Positions 42,541 to 52,100 of a stretch of 64,000 nt of DNA are shown piece by piece. The notes below the pieces were generated by a model that did no database searches, had not been told where the DNA came from, and saw only the letters and a program-made list of their open reading frames with translations. Location: assembly GCF_001746295.1 (NCBI RefSeq), contig NZ_MJAH01000015.1, positions 266,804-330,803 on the forward strand, in the 5' to 3' direction. The position numbers and the translations under genes were made by a program. This stretch comes from Streptomyces sp. LUP47B. Its GTDB lineage: Bacteria; Actinomycetota; Actinomycetes; Streptomycetales; Streptomycetaceae. Within the stretch, counting starts at the first letter, position 1. Each line of letters starts with the position of its first letter.

Positions 42541-43758
42541 ATGGCCGTCACCACCGAGAGCGGAACCCGGGACATCCCCAAAGTCATCAGCGTGGACGAT
42601 CACGTGATCGAGCCCGCGCACCTCTTCGAGACCTGGCTTCCGGCGAAGTACCGGGACAGGGGGCCGAAGCCGCTCACCGCCGGCATCGGGGACCTCGCGT
42701 ACGTCGGCGGGAAGTACCGGTTCACCACCGACCCCGAGGGTCAGATGACGGACTGGTGGGAGTACGAGGGCGACCTCTTCCCGTACAAGCGGATCATCGC
42801 GGCCGTCGGCTTCTCGCGGGACGAGATGACCCTCGACGGGATCACCCGCGAACAGATGCGGCGGGGCTGCTGGGATCCGAAGGCCCGCGTGGCGGACATG
42901 GAGATGAACCATGTCGAGGCATCCCTCTGCTTCCCCACCTTCCCCCGCTTCTGCGGGCAGACCTTCGCCGAGGCCAAGGACAAGGAGGTCGGGCTCGCCT
43001 GTGTGCGCGCCTACAACGACTGGATGGTCGAGGAGTGGTGCGGGGACAGCGGGGGCCGGCTGATCCCGCTGTGCCTCATCCCGCTGTGGGACATCGACCT
43101 CGCGGTCACCGAGATCCACCGCAACGCCGCACGGGGCGTACGGGCCGTCACCTTCAGCGAGATCCCGACCCACCTGGGGCTGCCGTCGATCCACTCCGGC
43201 TACTGGGACCCGTTCTTCGCGGCCTGCGAGGAGACCGGGACGGTCGTCAACATGCACATCGGCAGCAGCTCCCAGATGCCGGCCGCGTCCCCCGACGCCC
43301 CGCCGGCCGTGCAGGCCTCCCTCTCCTTCAACAACGCCATGGCCTCGATGATGGACTTCCTCTTCTCCGGGGTCCTGGTGAAGTTCCCGCGGCTCAAACT
43401 GGCGTACAGCGAGGGCCAGATGGGCTGGATCCCGTACGCCCTGGAACGCGCCGACGACGTCTGGGAGGAGCACCGGGCGTGGGGCGGCGTCAAGGACCTG
43501 ATCCCGGAGCCGCCGTCGACGTACTACTACCGGCAGATCTTCTGCTGCTTCTTCCGCGACAAGCACGGCATCGAGGCCATCGAGACCGTCGGCGTGGACA
43601 ACGCGACCTTCGAGACCGACTACCCACACGTCGACTCGACCTGGCCGCACACCAAGAAGGTCGCGTGGGAGCACGTGGCCGGGCTGTCCGAGGAAGTGAC
43701 CTACAAGCTGCTGCGGGGGAACGCGATCCGGATGCTGGGGCTCGGCTTCGACAAGTGA
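42541..43758 (+). CDS. amidohydrolase-family metal-dependent hydrolase/decarboxylase
   Basis: The 405-residue TIM-barrel enzyme belongs to the amidohydrolase 2 (ACMS decarboxylase-like) group. The first strand metal site is ISVDDHVIEPAHLFETWLP (about residues 16-34, in place of HxH). Later come NHVEASLCFPTFPRFCGQTFAEAKD, EETGTVVNMHIGSSSQMPAA with the metal-site histidine, and ETDYPHVDSTWPHTKKVAWEH with the catalytic aspartate and histidine. Relatives decarboxylate or hydrolyse aromatic or steroid-derived acids. The substrate is unknown. The start ATG lies just after a strong hairpin. Confidence 0.88.
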   Translation: MAVTTESGTRDIPKVISVDDHVIEPAHLFETWLPAKYRDRGPKPLTAGIGDLAYVGGKYRFTTDPEGQMTDWWEYEGDLFPYKRIIAAVGFSRDEMTLDGITREQMRRGCWDPKARVADMEMNHVEASLCFPTFPRFCGQTFAEAKDKEVGLACVRAYNDWMVEEWCGDSGGRLIPLCLIPLWDIDLAVTEIHRNAARGVRAVTFSEIPTHLGLPSIHSGYWDPFFAACEETGTVVNMHIGSSSQMPAASPDAPPAVQASLSFNNAMASMMDFLFSGVLVKFPRLKLAYSEGQMGWIPYALERADDVWEEHRAWGGVKDLIPEPPSTYYYRQIFCCFFRDKHGIEAIETVGVDNATFETDYPHVDSTWPHTKKVAWEHVAGLSEEVTYKLLRGNAIRMLGLGFDK

Positions 43759-43769
43759 GCCAGGAGGCC

Positions 43770-44254
43770 CACCGCGAGGCGTCCGGCGCCCGTGTCCACG
43801 TGGGCCGCCTGGCTTTCCTGCTTGCGGTACAGAGGCCGGCGGTCTCGGAGGCCGGCAGGGGTACCAGGCGGACGCGGAGGGTCGCCGGGTGCACCCGCGT
43901 GAGCAAGTCGTTCGCCGCCCAGTGGTCGAGTACGGCGCCCCGATCGGCCCAGCCCTACTCGGGGTCCACGGGGAAGCCGTCCGGCGGCCGGTCCAGCGCC
44001 CGTGAGGTCGCCCGGCCGAGTGTGGGATCCGCCTCCAGCGCGGCCAGGTCCGGGCGACCGCGCCCCGGGGTGAGCAGGTCGCCGGCGTGCAGGACCTTCA
44101 CGTACGGCCCCGTCACGTGCGTGGGCGCGATGGTGCGGGCGATATGGCCCGCCGGGGCGGGGGCTGATGGAGGGTCATCCGCGGGCGTCAGGGACGTGCG
44201 GGCGCACCTCGTCCGTCCGGACGTGAGGCGTAGGCAGTCGGCAGGGAAGGGCAT
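43770..44254 (-). pseudogene. decayed gene fragment with an in-frame TAG
   Basis: A single minus-strand frame from about 44254 reads like protein across a TAG at 43955-43957. Before it comes GPYVKVLHAGDLLTPGRGRP, ending DRPPDGFPVDPE; after it comes GWADRGAVLDHWAANDLLTR, then VHPATLRVRLVPLPASETA. No ribosome site or sound N-terminus is visible. I do not recognise the family. This accounts for most of the gene-free stretch after the amidohydrolase gene. Confidence 0.35.
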
Positions 44255-44261
44255 GAAAAGA

Positions 44262-44299
44262 CCCGACCGCTGGCGACGGGGGATGCACCAGCGGTCGGG
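44262..44299 (-). terminator. intrinsic terminator of the nSTAND-WD40 gene
   Basis: A perfect 12-base-pair stem (CCCGACCGCTGG at 44262-44273 with its complement at 44288-44299) is followed, reading on the minus strand, by TCTTTTC. It lies about 90 bases after the stop of the large minus-strand gene. Confidence 0.75.
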
Positions 44300-44364
44300 C
44301 TGTGGCCAAGACTAACAAGGCCGCAGGAACAGCGGGAGCGGACTGCTCGGCTGCGGGGAGGAGT

Positions 44365-44380
44365 TGTGATCGGGATCACG
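44365..44380. promoter_or_regulatory. CRP-like site (tentative)
   Basis: TGTGATCGGGATCACG fits TGTGA-N6-TCAC(A/G), and GTG-N8-CAC resembles streptomycete Crp sites. An overlapping ATCACGTGAT palindrome follows. It sits just past the 3' end of the WD40 gene, away from any obvious promoter, so function is uncertain. Confidence 0.3.
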
Positions 44381-44389
44381 TGATGCGCC

Positions 44390-47300
44390 TCAGTCGCACG
44401 GAGGATCGTACGAGAGCCGCGGCAGGTACTCCTCCCAGGCCCGGCGGGTCAGAACGTTCGACGTCGTGGCGCAGATACGGCTGATCGCGTCGTCGACGTC
44501 CAGGTCCCACAGCCGGATGGTGTCCCCGCCGCTGGAGACCCCGAGCATGCGGCTGTCGGGGCTGAAGGAGAGGAAGCTGCCGGTCTTGGCGCTGGGGCTC
44601 ATCGACTGCCCGATGGGGCCGGCCTCGGACGGGTCGGCCACGTCCCAGAGCCGGACCGTGTTGTCGTTGCCGCCGCTCGCCAGCGTGGTGCCGTCACGGC
44701 TGTACGTCAGCGACGCGACCGCCTCGGTGTGCCCGGTGAGTGCCGCGCCCGTCTGCTCGGCGTGCGCGGGGTCGGTCACGTCCCACAGCCGGACCGTGTC
44801 GTCGTTGCCGCCGCTGGCCAGGGTGTGCCCGTCCGGGCTGAAGGCGAGCACGTTGACGGGCCCGGTGTGCCCGGTGAGCGGCTCGCGGAGCGAGGTCGGC
44901 CGGGCCGGGTCCGTCACCTTCCACAGCCGGATCGTGCCGTCGGCGCTGCCACTGGCCAGGGTCCGGCCGTCCGGGCTGAAGGCAAGGCCGTCGATGTACC
45001 CCTTGTGGCCGGCGATCGGGCCGTGGGAGACCGGGTGGGCCGGGTCGGTGACGTCCCACAGCTGAAGGTTGCGGCTGTCGTAAGCGGTGGCCAGGGTGCG
45101 TCCGTCCGGGCTGAACGCGAGTGCGTCCGGACCCATGAAACGGGAGCGCAGGACGAGTGCCGGACCGTAGGGGACGGGGTGGGCCGGGTCGGTGACGTTC
45201 CACAGGTGGACCCGGCCGGTGGTGAGCACCGCGAGGGTGCGGCCGTCGGGGGAGAAGAGCACCTGGGAGTCCGGATCGCGCGCCACGGGTGTGAACGGCT
45301 TGCCCAGGGCCACCGGCCGGGCCGGGTCCGTCACGTTCCACAGCCGGATCCGCCCGTCCCGCCCGGACGTGGCGAGCACCTCGCCGTCCCGCCGGAACGC
45401 CCCGCTGCTGCCCACCAGGTCTCCGGCCGGGATCGACCACAGGCGCACCTTGCTGTCGCCGCTGCCGGTGGCGAGGGTCCGGCCGTCGGGGCTGAAGCCC
45501 AGCGCGTACATCTCCCCGCTGCTGCCGGCGAGGGGCTCCCCGATCTGCGAGGGGTACGCCGGATCGGTGATGTTCCACAAGCTCGCCGTGCTGTCCGCGC
45601 TGGCGGCGGCGAGCATGCTCCCGTTCGGGCTGAAGGCCACGGACCAGATGGGACCGGTGTGCCCGGTGAGCGGCGAGCCGACAGGACGCGGATCGGCCGG
45701 TTCGCTCACGTCCCACAGCCGGACGCTGTTGTCCGCGCTGCCGCTGGCGAGCACGGTGCCGTCCGGGCTGAAGGCGACCGAGTGCACCAGGCCGGTGTGA
45801 CCGGACAGGACCCGTTCGTACGGCCGTGGCCTGCGCGGATCGGTGGTGTTCCACAGCCGGATCGTCTGGTCGTCGCCCCCGGCTGCCAGCATGTGTCCGT
45901 CCGGGCTCCACGCCACGGACCGTACGGCGGCCCCGGCCCCGGTGAGCTCCGCGGGAGGCTGTTTCCCGTCACGCATGTTCCACAGCCGTACGGTCCTGTC
46001 CTCACCGGCGGAGGCCAGGGTGCGCCCGTCCGGACTGAAGGCGATCAGGTAGATCGTGCCGAGGTGACCGGTCAGGGGAGCGCCGAGCGGCTTCGGCGAG
46101 CGCGGGTCGCCGATGTCCCACCGCCGGATCGTCCCGTCGTCGCCTGCGCTCGCCAGCGTCCTGCCGTCGGGGCTGAAGACCGCGCTGCTCACCCAGCTCG
46201 TGCCGCCGGAGAGGGGCTTGCCCAGCGCCTTGGGGCGGGACCGGTCGCTGACGTCCCACAGCCGCACGGTCCGGTCGTAGCCGGCGGTGGCGAGGAGCTT
46301 GCCGTCCGGGCTGAACGAGGTGAGGTAGACGGCCCCGGTGTGGCCGGTGAGCGGGGTGGCCAGCGGGGCGTTGACGATGGAGATGAGCCGGGTGTTGGTG
46401 CCCTCGTCGGCGGGCCTGAGGCCGTGTGCGACCAGGTCGATCCGGGCGGACAGCGACGGATCCGTGTACTGGACGCGGTCCGCCTCCGCGACGACCTGCT
46501 CGAACACGGCGTCGTTGCGCTGCTGCCAGGCGACCACCGCCGAACCGACGGCCACCATCGCGAGGACCACCAGGGCCGACACCGCGCTCCGGGCGATCAG
46601 GACCGTACGCCGGCGCAGCCGGACCGAGGCGGCCAGGAACTCCACACCACTGCGGGTCAGGTAGGTGTCCCCGGCGGACTTCGCCCAGGTCCGCGCCTGT
46701 TCGAGCCGCGACCCCCGGTACAGCAGCGACGAGTCGCGGTTGGAGCCCTCCCAGGAGCGGCCGTCCTCCTCGATGCGCTGGCGCAGCAGATGGTCGCTGC
46801 GGTCGTCGTCGATCCACTCGCGCAGCCGCGGCCAGGCCGTCAGCAGGGCCTCGTGGGTGATCTCCACGGTCTCCGCGTCCAGCGTCACCAGCCGGGCCCG
46901 CACCAGCGCTTCGAGGGACTCCTCCGTCTTGCCGGGGTCCGTCGACTCCGCGGTCAGCCGGCGCCGGGTGCCGCGCCTGCGGGTGGCCTGGGTGTCCTCG
47001 CCCAGGCGTACGAGGCGGAGCAGCAGCAGCCGGGCCGCCGTACGCGCCGCCGGGTCCAGAGCGGACCAGGCCCGCTCGGCGGTCGCCGCGACCGCGCCCT
47101 GGATGCCACCGGCCGCGCGATAGCCGGCCAGGGTCAGCCGGCCCGCCTTGCGGCGCTGCCAGGTGGAGAGCAGGGCGTGCGAGAGCAGCGGCAGCATGCC
47201 CGCGCCGTGCTCGCCCACGGCCCGGAAGGCGTGGGAGGTGCCCCCACCGCGCGGACCATCGGCGCCCACCTCGCGGATGATCAGCTCCGCGAGCCCCGGT

Positions 47301-48406
47301 TCCAGCTCCAGGCCCACGGCCCGGGCCGGACCGGTCACCGCCTCGCGCAGCTCCCCGCCGGTCAGCGGTCCGAGCACCATGTGGCGGTGCTGGAGCGCGT
47401 CGGCCAGCTCGGGATGGTCGAGGCAGCGCTCGTAGAAGTCGGCGCGGATGCCGAGGAGCACGAGGGCGGGCGCGGCCTCGTCCGGGCCGGCGGGCGTGCA
47501 GGCGGCGTGCAGGACCTGGACGAACGTACGCCTGGCCGTCTCGTCCGAGCAGAGCGTGAACGCCTCCTCGAACTGATCCACGATCACCACCGGCCGGGCG
47601 TTGGCGGCCTCGCGCTGAGCCCACGAGGCGACCGCTTTCCGGACGGCGGGCGCGAATTCAGGAGGATGGTCGGGTCCGTGAGCTTCCGCGCCGTCCGCGC
47701 CGTCTGCGTCGTCTGTGCCGGTCACAACGGCTTCCAGCCCGGGTATACGGCGGGTCAGTTCCGCGAGCGGGTCGGCGCCCGGCACGAGCTGGAGGATGGG
47801 GCGGTCGCCGGACTCGCCGTCGCCGTCGAGCGCGCCCTCCTCCAGGGCCGTCACCAGACCGGCGTTGAGCAGGGAGGACTTGCCCGCGCCCGAGGCGCCC
47901 ACGAGCATCACCAGACCGCCCGTGCCGGTCTCGGCCGCCGAGGCCAGAAGCTTGACGAGTGCCTGCGTGCTCCGCTCCCGGCCGAAGAACCAGCGGGCGT
48001 CCTCCTGCCGGTAGGAGGCCAGACCCCGGTACGGGCAGACCCCGGCGGGGGCCTCCGGCTGGGGCCCCTCGTCCTCGTCCGGAGCCAGCGCGCGCTCCCA
48101 CAGCCGCTGCCACTGGCCGAGGTCGTACAGACCGGCGGAGACGGGGGTGGGACTGATACGCCGTGCTTCGGGAATGAGGATGTGCAGCACGGCCGCGAGG
48201 GCGGTGAACTGAGCGGGCACGTTCCGGGCCCGCCGCCAGTCGCTGATCCGCTGCGCGGACACCCGGACGGGGCGCCCCCGCTCGTCCACACGCTGGAGCC
48301 GGCCGACGCCTTCCGACACCCGCTTGAGGGGCGGATTTCCCGCCTCTCGGTACAGCAGGGCGAGACGTTCCGCGAAGGCCGTGCGTGCCCCTGAGTCGGA
48401 ACTCAA
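44390..48406 (-). CDS. HTH-nSTAND NTPase with C-terminal WD40 double propeller
   Basis: This is a 1338-residue protein. Residues about 5-85 form an XRE-like helix-turn-helix region (VSEGVGRLQRVD, VSAQRISDWRRARNVP). An nSTAND NTPase domain follows, with Walker A GASGAGKSS (170-178) and Walker B VVIVDQFEEAF, plus its helical and winged regions. A probable membrane helix (VLIARSAVSALVVLAMVAVGSAVVAW) lies near 620-645. Fourteen WD40 repeats occupy about 665-1305, with repeat 8 shortened, enough for two seven-bladed propellers. TTG at 48406 has AAGGGGTGG upstream. Such proteins are signal-triggered switches; some relatives act in development or phage defence. The role here is unknown. Confidence 0.9.
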   Translation of the reverse strand: MSSDSGARTAFAERLALLYREAGNPPLKRVSEGVGRLQRVDERGRPVRVSAQRISDWRRARNVPAQFTALAAVLHILIPEARRISPTPVSAGLYDLGQWQRLWERALAPDEDEGPQPEAPAGVCPYRGLASYRQEDARWFFGRERSTQALVKLLASAAETGTGGLVMLVGASGAGKSSLLNAGLVTALEEGALDGDGESGDRPILQLVPGADPLAELTRRIPGLEAVVTGTDDADGADGAEAHGPDHPPEFAPAVRKAVASWAQREAANARPVVIVDQFEEAFTLCSDETARRTFVQVLHAACTPAGPDEAAPALVLLGIRADFYERCLDHPELADALQHRHMVLGPLTGGELREAVTGPARAVGLELEPGLAELIIREVGADGPRGGGTSHAFRAVGEHGAGMLPLLSHALLSTWQRRKAGRLTLAGYRAAGGIQGAVAATAERAWSALDPAARTAARLLLLRLVRLGEDTQATRRRGTRRRLTAESTDPGKTEESLEALVRARLVTLDAETVEITHEALLTAWPRLREWIDDDRSDHLLRQRIEEDGRSWEGSNRDSSLLYRGSRLEQARTWAKSAGDTYLTRSGVEFLAASVRLRRRTVLIARSAVSALVVLAMVAVGSAVVAWQQRNDAVFEQVVAEADRVQYTDPSLSARIDLVAHGLRPADEGTNTRLISIVNAPLATPLTGHTGAVYLTSFSPDGKLLATAGYDRTVRLWDVSDRSRPKALGKPLSGGTSWVSSAVFSPDGRTLASAGDDGTIRRWDIGDPRSPKPLGAPLTGHLGTIYLIAFSPDGRTLASAGEDRTVRLWNMRDGKQPPAELTGAGAAVRSVAWSPDGHMLAAGGDDQTIRLWNTTDPRRPRPYERVLSGHTGLVHSVAFSPDGTVLASGSADNSVRLWDVSEPADPRPVGSPLTGHTGPIWSVAFSPNGSMLAAASADSTASLWNITDPAYPSQIGEPLAGSSGEMYALGFSPDGRTLATGSGDSKVRLWSIPAGDLVGSSGAFRRDGEVLATSGRDGRIRLWNVTDPARPVALGKPFTPVARDPDSQVLFSPDGRTLAVLTTGRVHLWNVTDPAHPVPYGPALVLRSRFMGPDALAFSPDGRTLATAYDSRNLQLWDVTDPAHPVSHGPIAGHKGYIDGLAFSPDGRTLASGSADGTIRLWKVTDPARPTSLREPLTGHTGPVNVLAFSPDGHTLASGGNDDTVRLWDVTDPAHAEQTGAALTGHTEAVASLTYSRDGTTLASGGNDNTVRLWDVADPSEAGPIGQSMSPSAKTGSFLSFSPDSRMLGVSSGGDTIRLWDLDVDDAISRICATTSNVLTRRAWEEYLPRLSYDPPCD

Positions 48407-48652
48407 GGTTCCACCCCTTACTTCCCTCGCGGTTGAATCCGGACCGGAAAAGTCACTTTATACGGCTGACCTGCGGTAACGCACCGCTTCCGGCACCGGA
48501 ACCTCCTCTGTGGGCCCCCTGGCTGGCAGGATCATGACCTGCGGCTCAACCATCGGGCGACGCCAGGACAGGCCACCAGCCCGGTGCCCCGCATTCCACC
48601 CAGCGCGCCGTACGTTCTCGGTCAATTTCCGTCCACAGGTCACTCGCTTCCT

Positions 48653-48690
48653 CCGGTACCGGTCCCCACGAGGGGAGGGACCGGTACCGG
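48653..48690. promoter_or_regulatory. perfect 14-base inverted repeat in the divergent intergenic region
   Basis: CCGGTACCGGTCCC (48653-48666) pairs with GGGACCGGTACCGG (48677-48690). It lies between the nSTAND-WD40 start (48406) and the ArsR start (48759), about 30 bases before a -10-like TACACT at 48720-48725. It could be an operator or a terminator. The rest of 48407-48758 shows no gene. Confidence 0.5.
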
Positions 48691-48758
48691 ACGAAGCGGG
48701 ACGATCACTGCGCCGCCCCTACACTTGGGCGAACGTTTCCATGTGACGGGAGAGGGCT

Positions 48759-49118
48759 GTGGCGAAGATCGTCGGCGGTTTCCAGGACCCGTCGTCGGAG
48801 GTGCTCGCCGAGGCGGCCGCGGTGTTCGGACTCCTCGCGTCCGCCGCCCGGCTGCACATCATGTGGGCGCTGTCCCAGGGCGAGAGCGATGTCACCCACC
48901 TCGCCGACCGGGTCGGCGGCGCGCTGCCCGCGGTCAGCCAGCACCTGGCCAAGCTGAAACTCGCCGGGCTCGTCCGCTCCCGCCGTGAGGGCCGACGGCA
49001 GGTCTACTACGTCGACGACCCCGACATCGTGACGGTGGTCCGCGTCATGGTCGGCCAGCTCACGGCCCGGGAAACCTCCTCGGGAGTCCCGGACCGACTG
49101 CGCGAGGCCGGTGTCTGA
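48759..49118 (+). CDS. ArsR-family winged-helix repressor
   Basis: The 119-residue regulator has the ArsR core LAEAAAVFGLLASAARLHIMWALSQGESDVTHLADRVGGALPAVSQHLAKLKLAGLVRSRREGRRQVYYV (about residues 17-85). The typical CxC metal site in the recognition helix is absent, and no cysteines are present at all, so any metal would have to bind through His/Asp (for example DDPDIVTVV-region residues or HLAD). It starts with GTG, preceded by GGGAGAGG. The stop overlaps the P-type ATPase start by eight bases, so it is very probably the repressor of that transporter. Confidence 0.9.
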   Translation: MAKIVGGFQDPSSEVLAEAAAVFGLLASAARLHIMWALSQGESDVTHLADRVGGALPAVSQHLAKLKLAGLVRSRREGRRQVYYVDDPDIVTVVRVMVGQLTARETSSGVPDRLREAGV

Positions 49119-52100
49119 GGAGCCGGAGGCGCGAGGGGAGGACGGAGGCCCGCCGTCGACCGCGCCTGCTGCGTCGGACGGGGCGGTGACTGGGGGTGCC
49201 GTTCCGGGTGGGCCGATATCCGAAGCCGACGGTTCTTCTGCGTCTGTGTCTGCGTCTGCGTCCGTTGTTCCGGGTGACTCGAGGTCTGGGCGTGGCGGGG
49301 CGGCTTCTGTTGCTGACGGGCGGTCGTCGTCCGGGTCTGTTGGTCGCGCTGGGCGGGCGTCTGTTGGTGGGGGGCGGTCGTCGCCTGGGGCCGCCGGCTC
49401 GGTTGGGCGGGTGTCGGCGAGTGGTGTGGAGGGTGGGCCGGCGTCTGCTGCTGAGGGGCGGCTGTCGCCTGGGGCCGCTGGTTCCGCTGGGCGGCTGTCG
49501 GAGAGTGGTGGGCCGGGCGGGGCGTCGTCTGTTGGTGAGGGGCGGCTGTCGTCCGGGTCCGAAGGTTCCGCGGGGCGGGCGTCTGTGCCCGGTGCGGTGG
49601 ACGGGCCGTTGTCTACGTCTGCTGTTCCAGGTCGGGCGACGACTGGCCCGGCTGACCCGGCTGCGCCTGCGGGTCCGACCGGACCGACACCGGGAGCCTT
49701 CGCTCCAGGCCCGCCTACGCCTGCGCCTGTGCTTGGGGTCGGGCTGACGGGTGATCCTGCTGCCGCCGATCCTCCGACCCGCGCGCGTGGTCTTGGGGTC
49801 GTGCTGAGGGGTGACCCGGTGGCCGTCGACGCTGCGACGCCCGCGCGTGTTCTTGATGGCGGGTCGTCGCGTGATGGCGCTGCTGCCGACCCTCCGCCTC
49901 CTGCGCCTGTGCTTGGGGTCGGGCCGTCGGGTGACCCTGTTGCTCCCGATCTTCCGCCTCGCGCGCGTGGTCTTGGGGTGGGGCTGAGGGGTGGCCCGGT
50001 TGCCGCCGATGCTCCGACGCCCGCGAGTGTTCTTGGTGGCGGGCCGTCGCGTGATCCTGCTGGGGTCGGGCTGACGGGTGATCCCGCTGCTGCCGATCCT
50101 CCGCCCCCTGTGCCTGTGCTTGAGGTCGGGCTGTCGGGTGACCCTGTTGCTCCCGATCCTCCGCCCTCCGCGCCTGATCTTGAGGTCGGGCTGTCGGATG
50201 ACCCTGCTCCCGATCCTCCGCCCCCCGCGCCTGCTCTGTGGGGCGGATCGACGGGCACCCCCGCTGCCGCCGGCTCTTCGCCCCCCGTGCCTGTTCTTCG
50301 GACGTTCCCGACGGGCGACCCCGCTGCTCCCGACCCTTCACCCCGCGCACCCGCGGCCCCCGCACTTCCGGTGGCCCCTGGCACCACTGCCGCGTCCCCC
50401 TCGCCCGCCCCTCCCGTCCTTCGCGCCGTCCCTCCTGTTGACAGCGCGGACGCGGACGACGGCGGCCCAGCCGACCCCGATTCCCGCATGGGCCCCCGCA
50501 CTGGCCCCGGCCCCGCCGCTCCCCCCGCCGGCCTCCTCGAAGTCTTCCGCCGACTCGACACCGGACCGCGAGGGCTGACCGAGGCGCAGGCGGCGGAGCG
50601 GCTGACGCGGTTCGGGGAGAACACGGTTCCGGACACCCGGGACCTGTCCTGGCCCCGCCTGTTCGTCCGCAGCGTGCGTGACCCGTTCACCGCGGTGCTG
50701 CTCTGTCTGGGACTGGTGTCGGCCGCCGTCTTCGCCTGGGGCACCGCCTCGGTGATCCTCCTGCTCGTCGTCGTGAGCTGCGTCCTGCGCGCCTCCGGCG
50801 AACACCGGGCCGCCCGCTCCACGGCAGGACTCCGCCGCCTGGTGGCGACCACCGTCACGGTCCAGCGCCGGGTGTACGAGGACGCGGCCCCGGTCACCCG
50901 CGAGATCCCGGTCGAGGAACTCGTCCTCGGCGACGTCGTACGGCTCGGCCCCGGCGACCTGATCCCCGCGGACGTACGACTGCTGCGGTCGACCGGACTC
51001 ACGGTCCACCAAGCCGCACTCACCGGAGAGTCCACACCGGTGGACAAGTCCGCGGTCGAGGCCCCCGGGGACGACGGCGTCTTCCAGGACCCCCGGCTCT
51101 GCTTCCAAGGCGGCAGCGTCGCGTCCGGCAGCGCCACCGCCGTGGTCACCGCGACCGGCGGCGACACCCGTTTCGCCGCCGCCCACCGCCGTACCGGAAA
51201 ACCCCCGGCGACCACCTTCGAACGCTCCGTCCAGGGCGTCTCCTGGATCCTGATCCGCTTCGCCCTGCTGACCCCGCCCCTGGTGCTCATGGCCAACGCC
51301 GCCCTCCGCGGCCGCGGCCTGGAGACGCTCCCCTTCGCCGTCGCGGTGGCGGTCGGTCTGACCCCGGAGATGCTGCCGGTCCTCGTCACCACCTGCCTGG
51401 CCCGTGGCGCCGCGCTCCTCGCCCGTACCCACGGCGTCATCGTGCGCCGGCTCCCCGCCCTGCACGACATCGGCGCCATGGACGTCCTGTGCGTGGACAA
51501 GACCGGCACTCTCACCCAGGACCGCCCGGTCGTCCATCGCGCCCTGGACACCGAGGGCCACGACGACCCCGAGGTACTGCGCTGGGCGGCGGCCGCCGCC
51601 TGGTGGTCGCTCCAGCTCGCCGACCTCCCGGCCCCCGACGCCCTGGACGAGGCGCTGCTCGCGGCCGCCGACGAGGACGCCCTCACGTCGTACGACGGCA
51701 TCACGGCCCGCCCCTTCGACCCGGCCCGCCGCCTGGCCACCGTGATCGTCCGCACCCCCGGCCGGCTCGGCACGCACACCCAGATCACCAAGGGCGCCGT
51801 GGAAGCCGTATTGCAACGCTGTGCCCTGCCCGACGACGAGCGCTCCCGCCTGCGCGGCCTGGCCGACGCACAGGCCGCCGACGGACTGCGCGTCCTCGCG
51901 GTCGCCGCCACCGAACGCCCCGCCGGAGACCGCCCCCAGGAACGCGGCCTCACCTTCCGCGGCCTGGTCACCCTCCGGGACGACCTCGCCCCCACCGCCG
52001 CCGAGGCCCTCGCCGGGCTCGCCGCACGGGGCGTCAACGTCAAGGTCCTCACCGGGGACCACCCGGGCACCGCGGTCCGGGCCTGCCGTGATCTGGGGGT

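Noticed and set aside
44729..48394. A 1221-residue plus-strand frame antisense to the WD40 gene
   Set aside because: It mirrors the WD40 codon periodicity; no domain, start site or promoter supports it.
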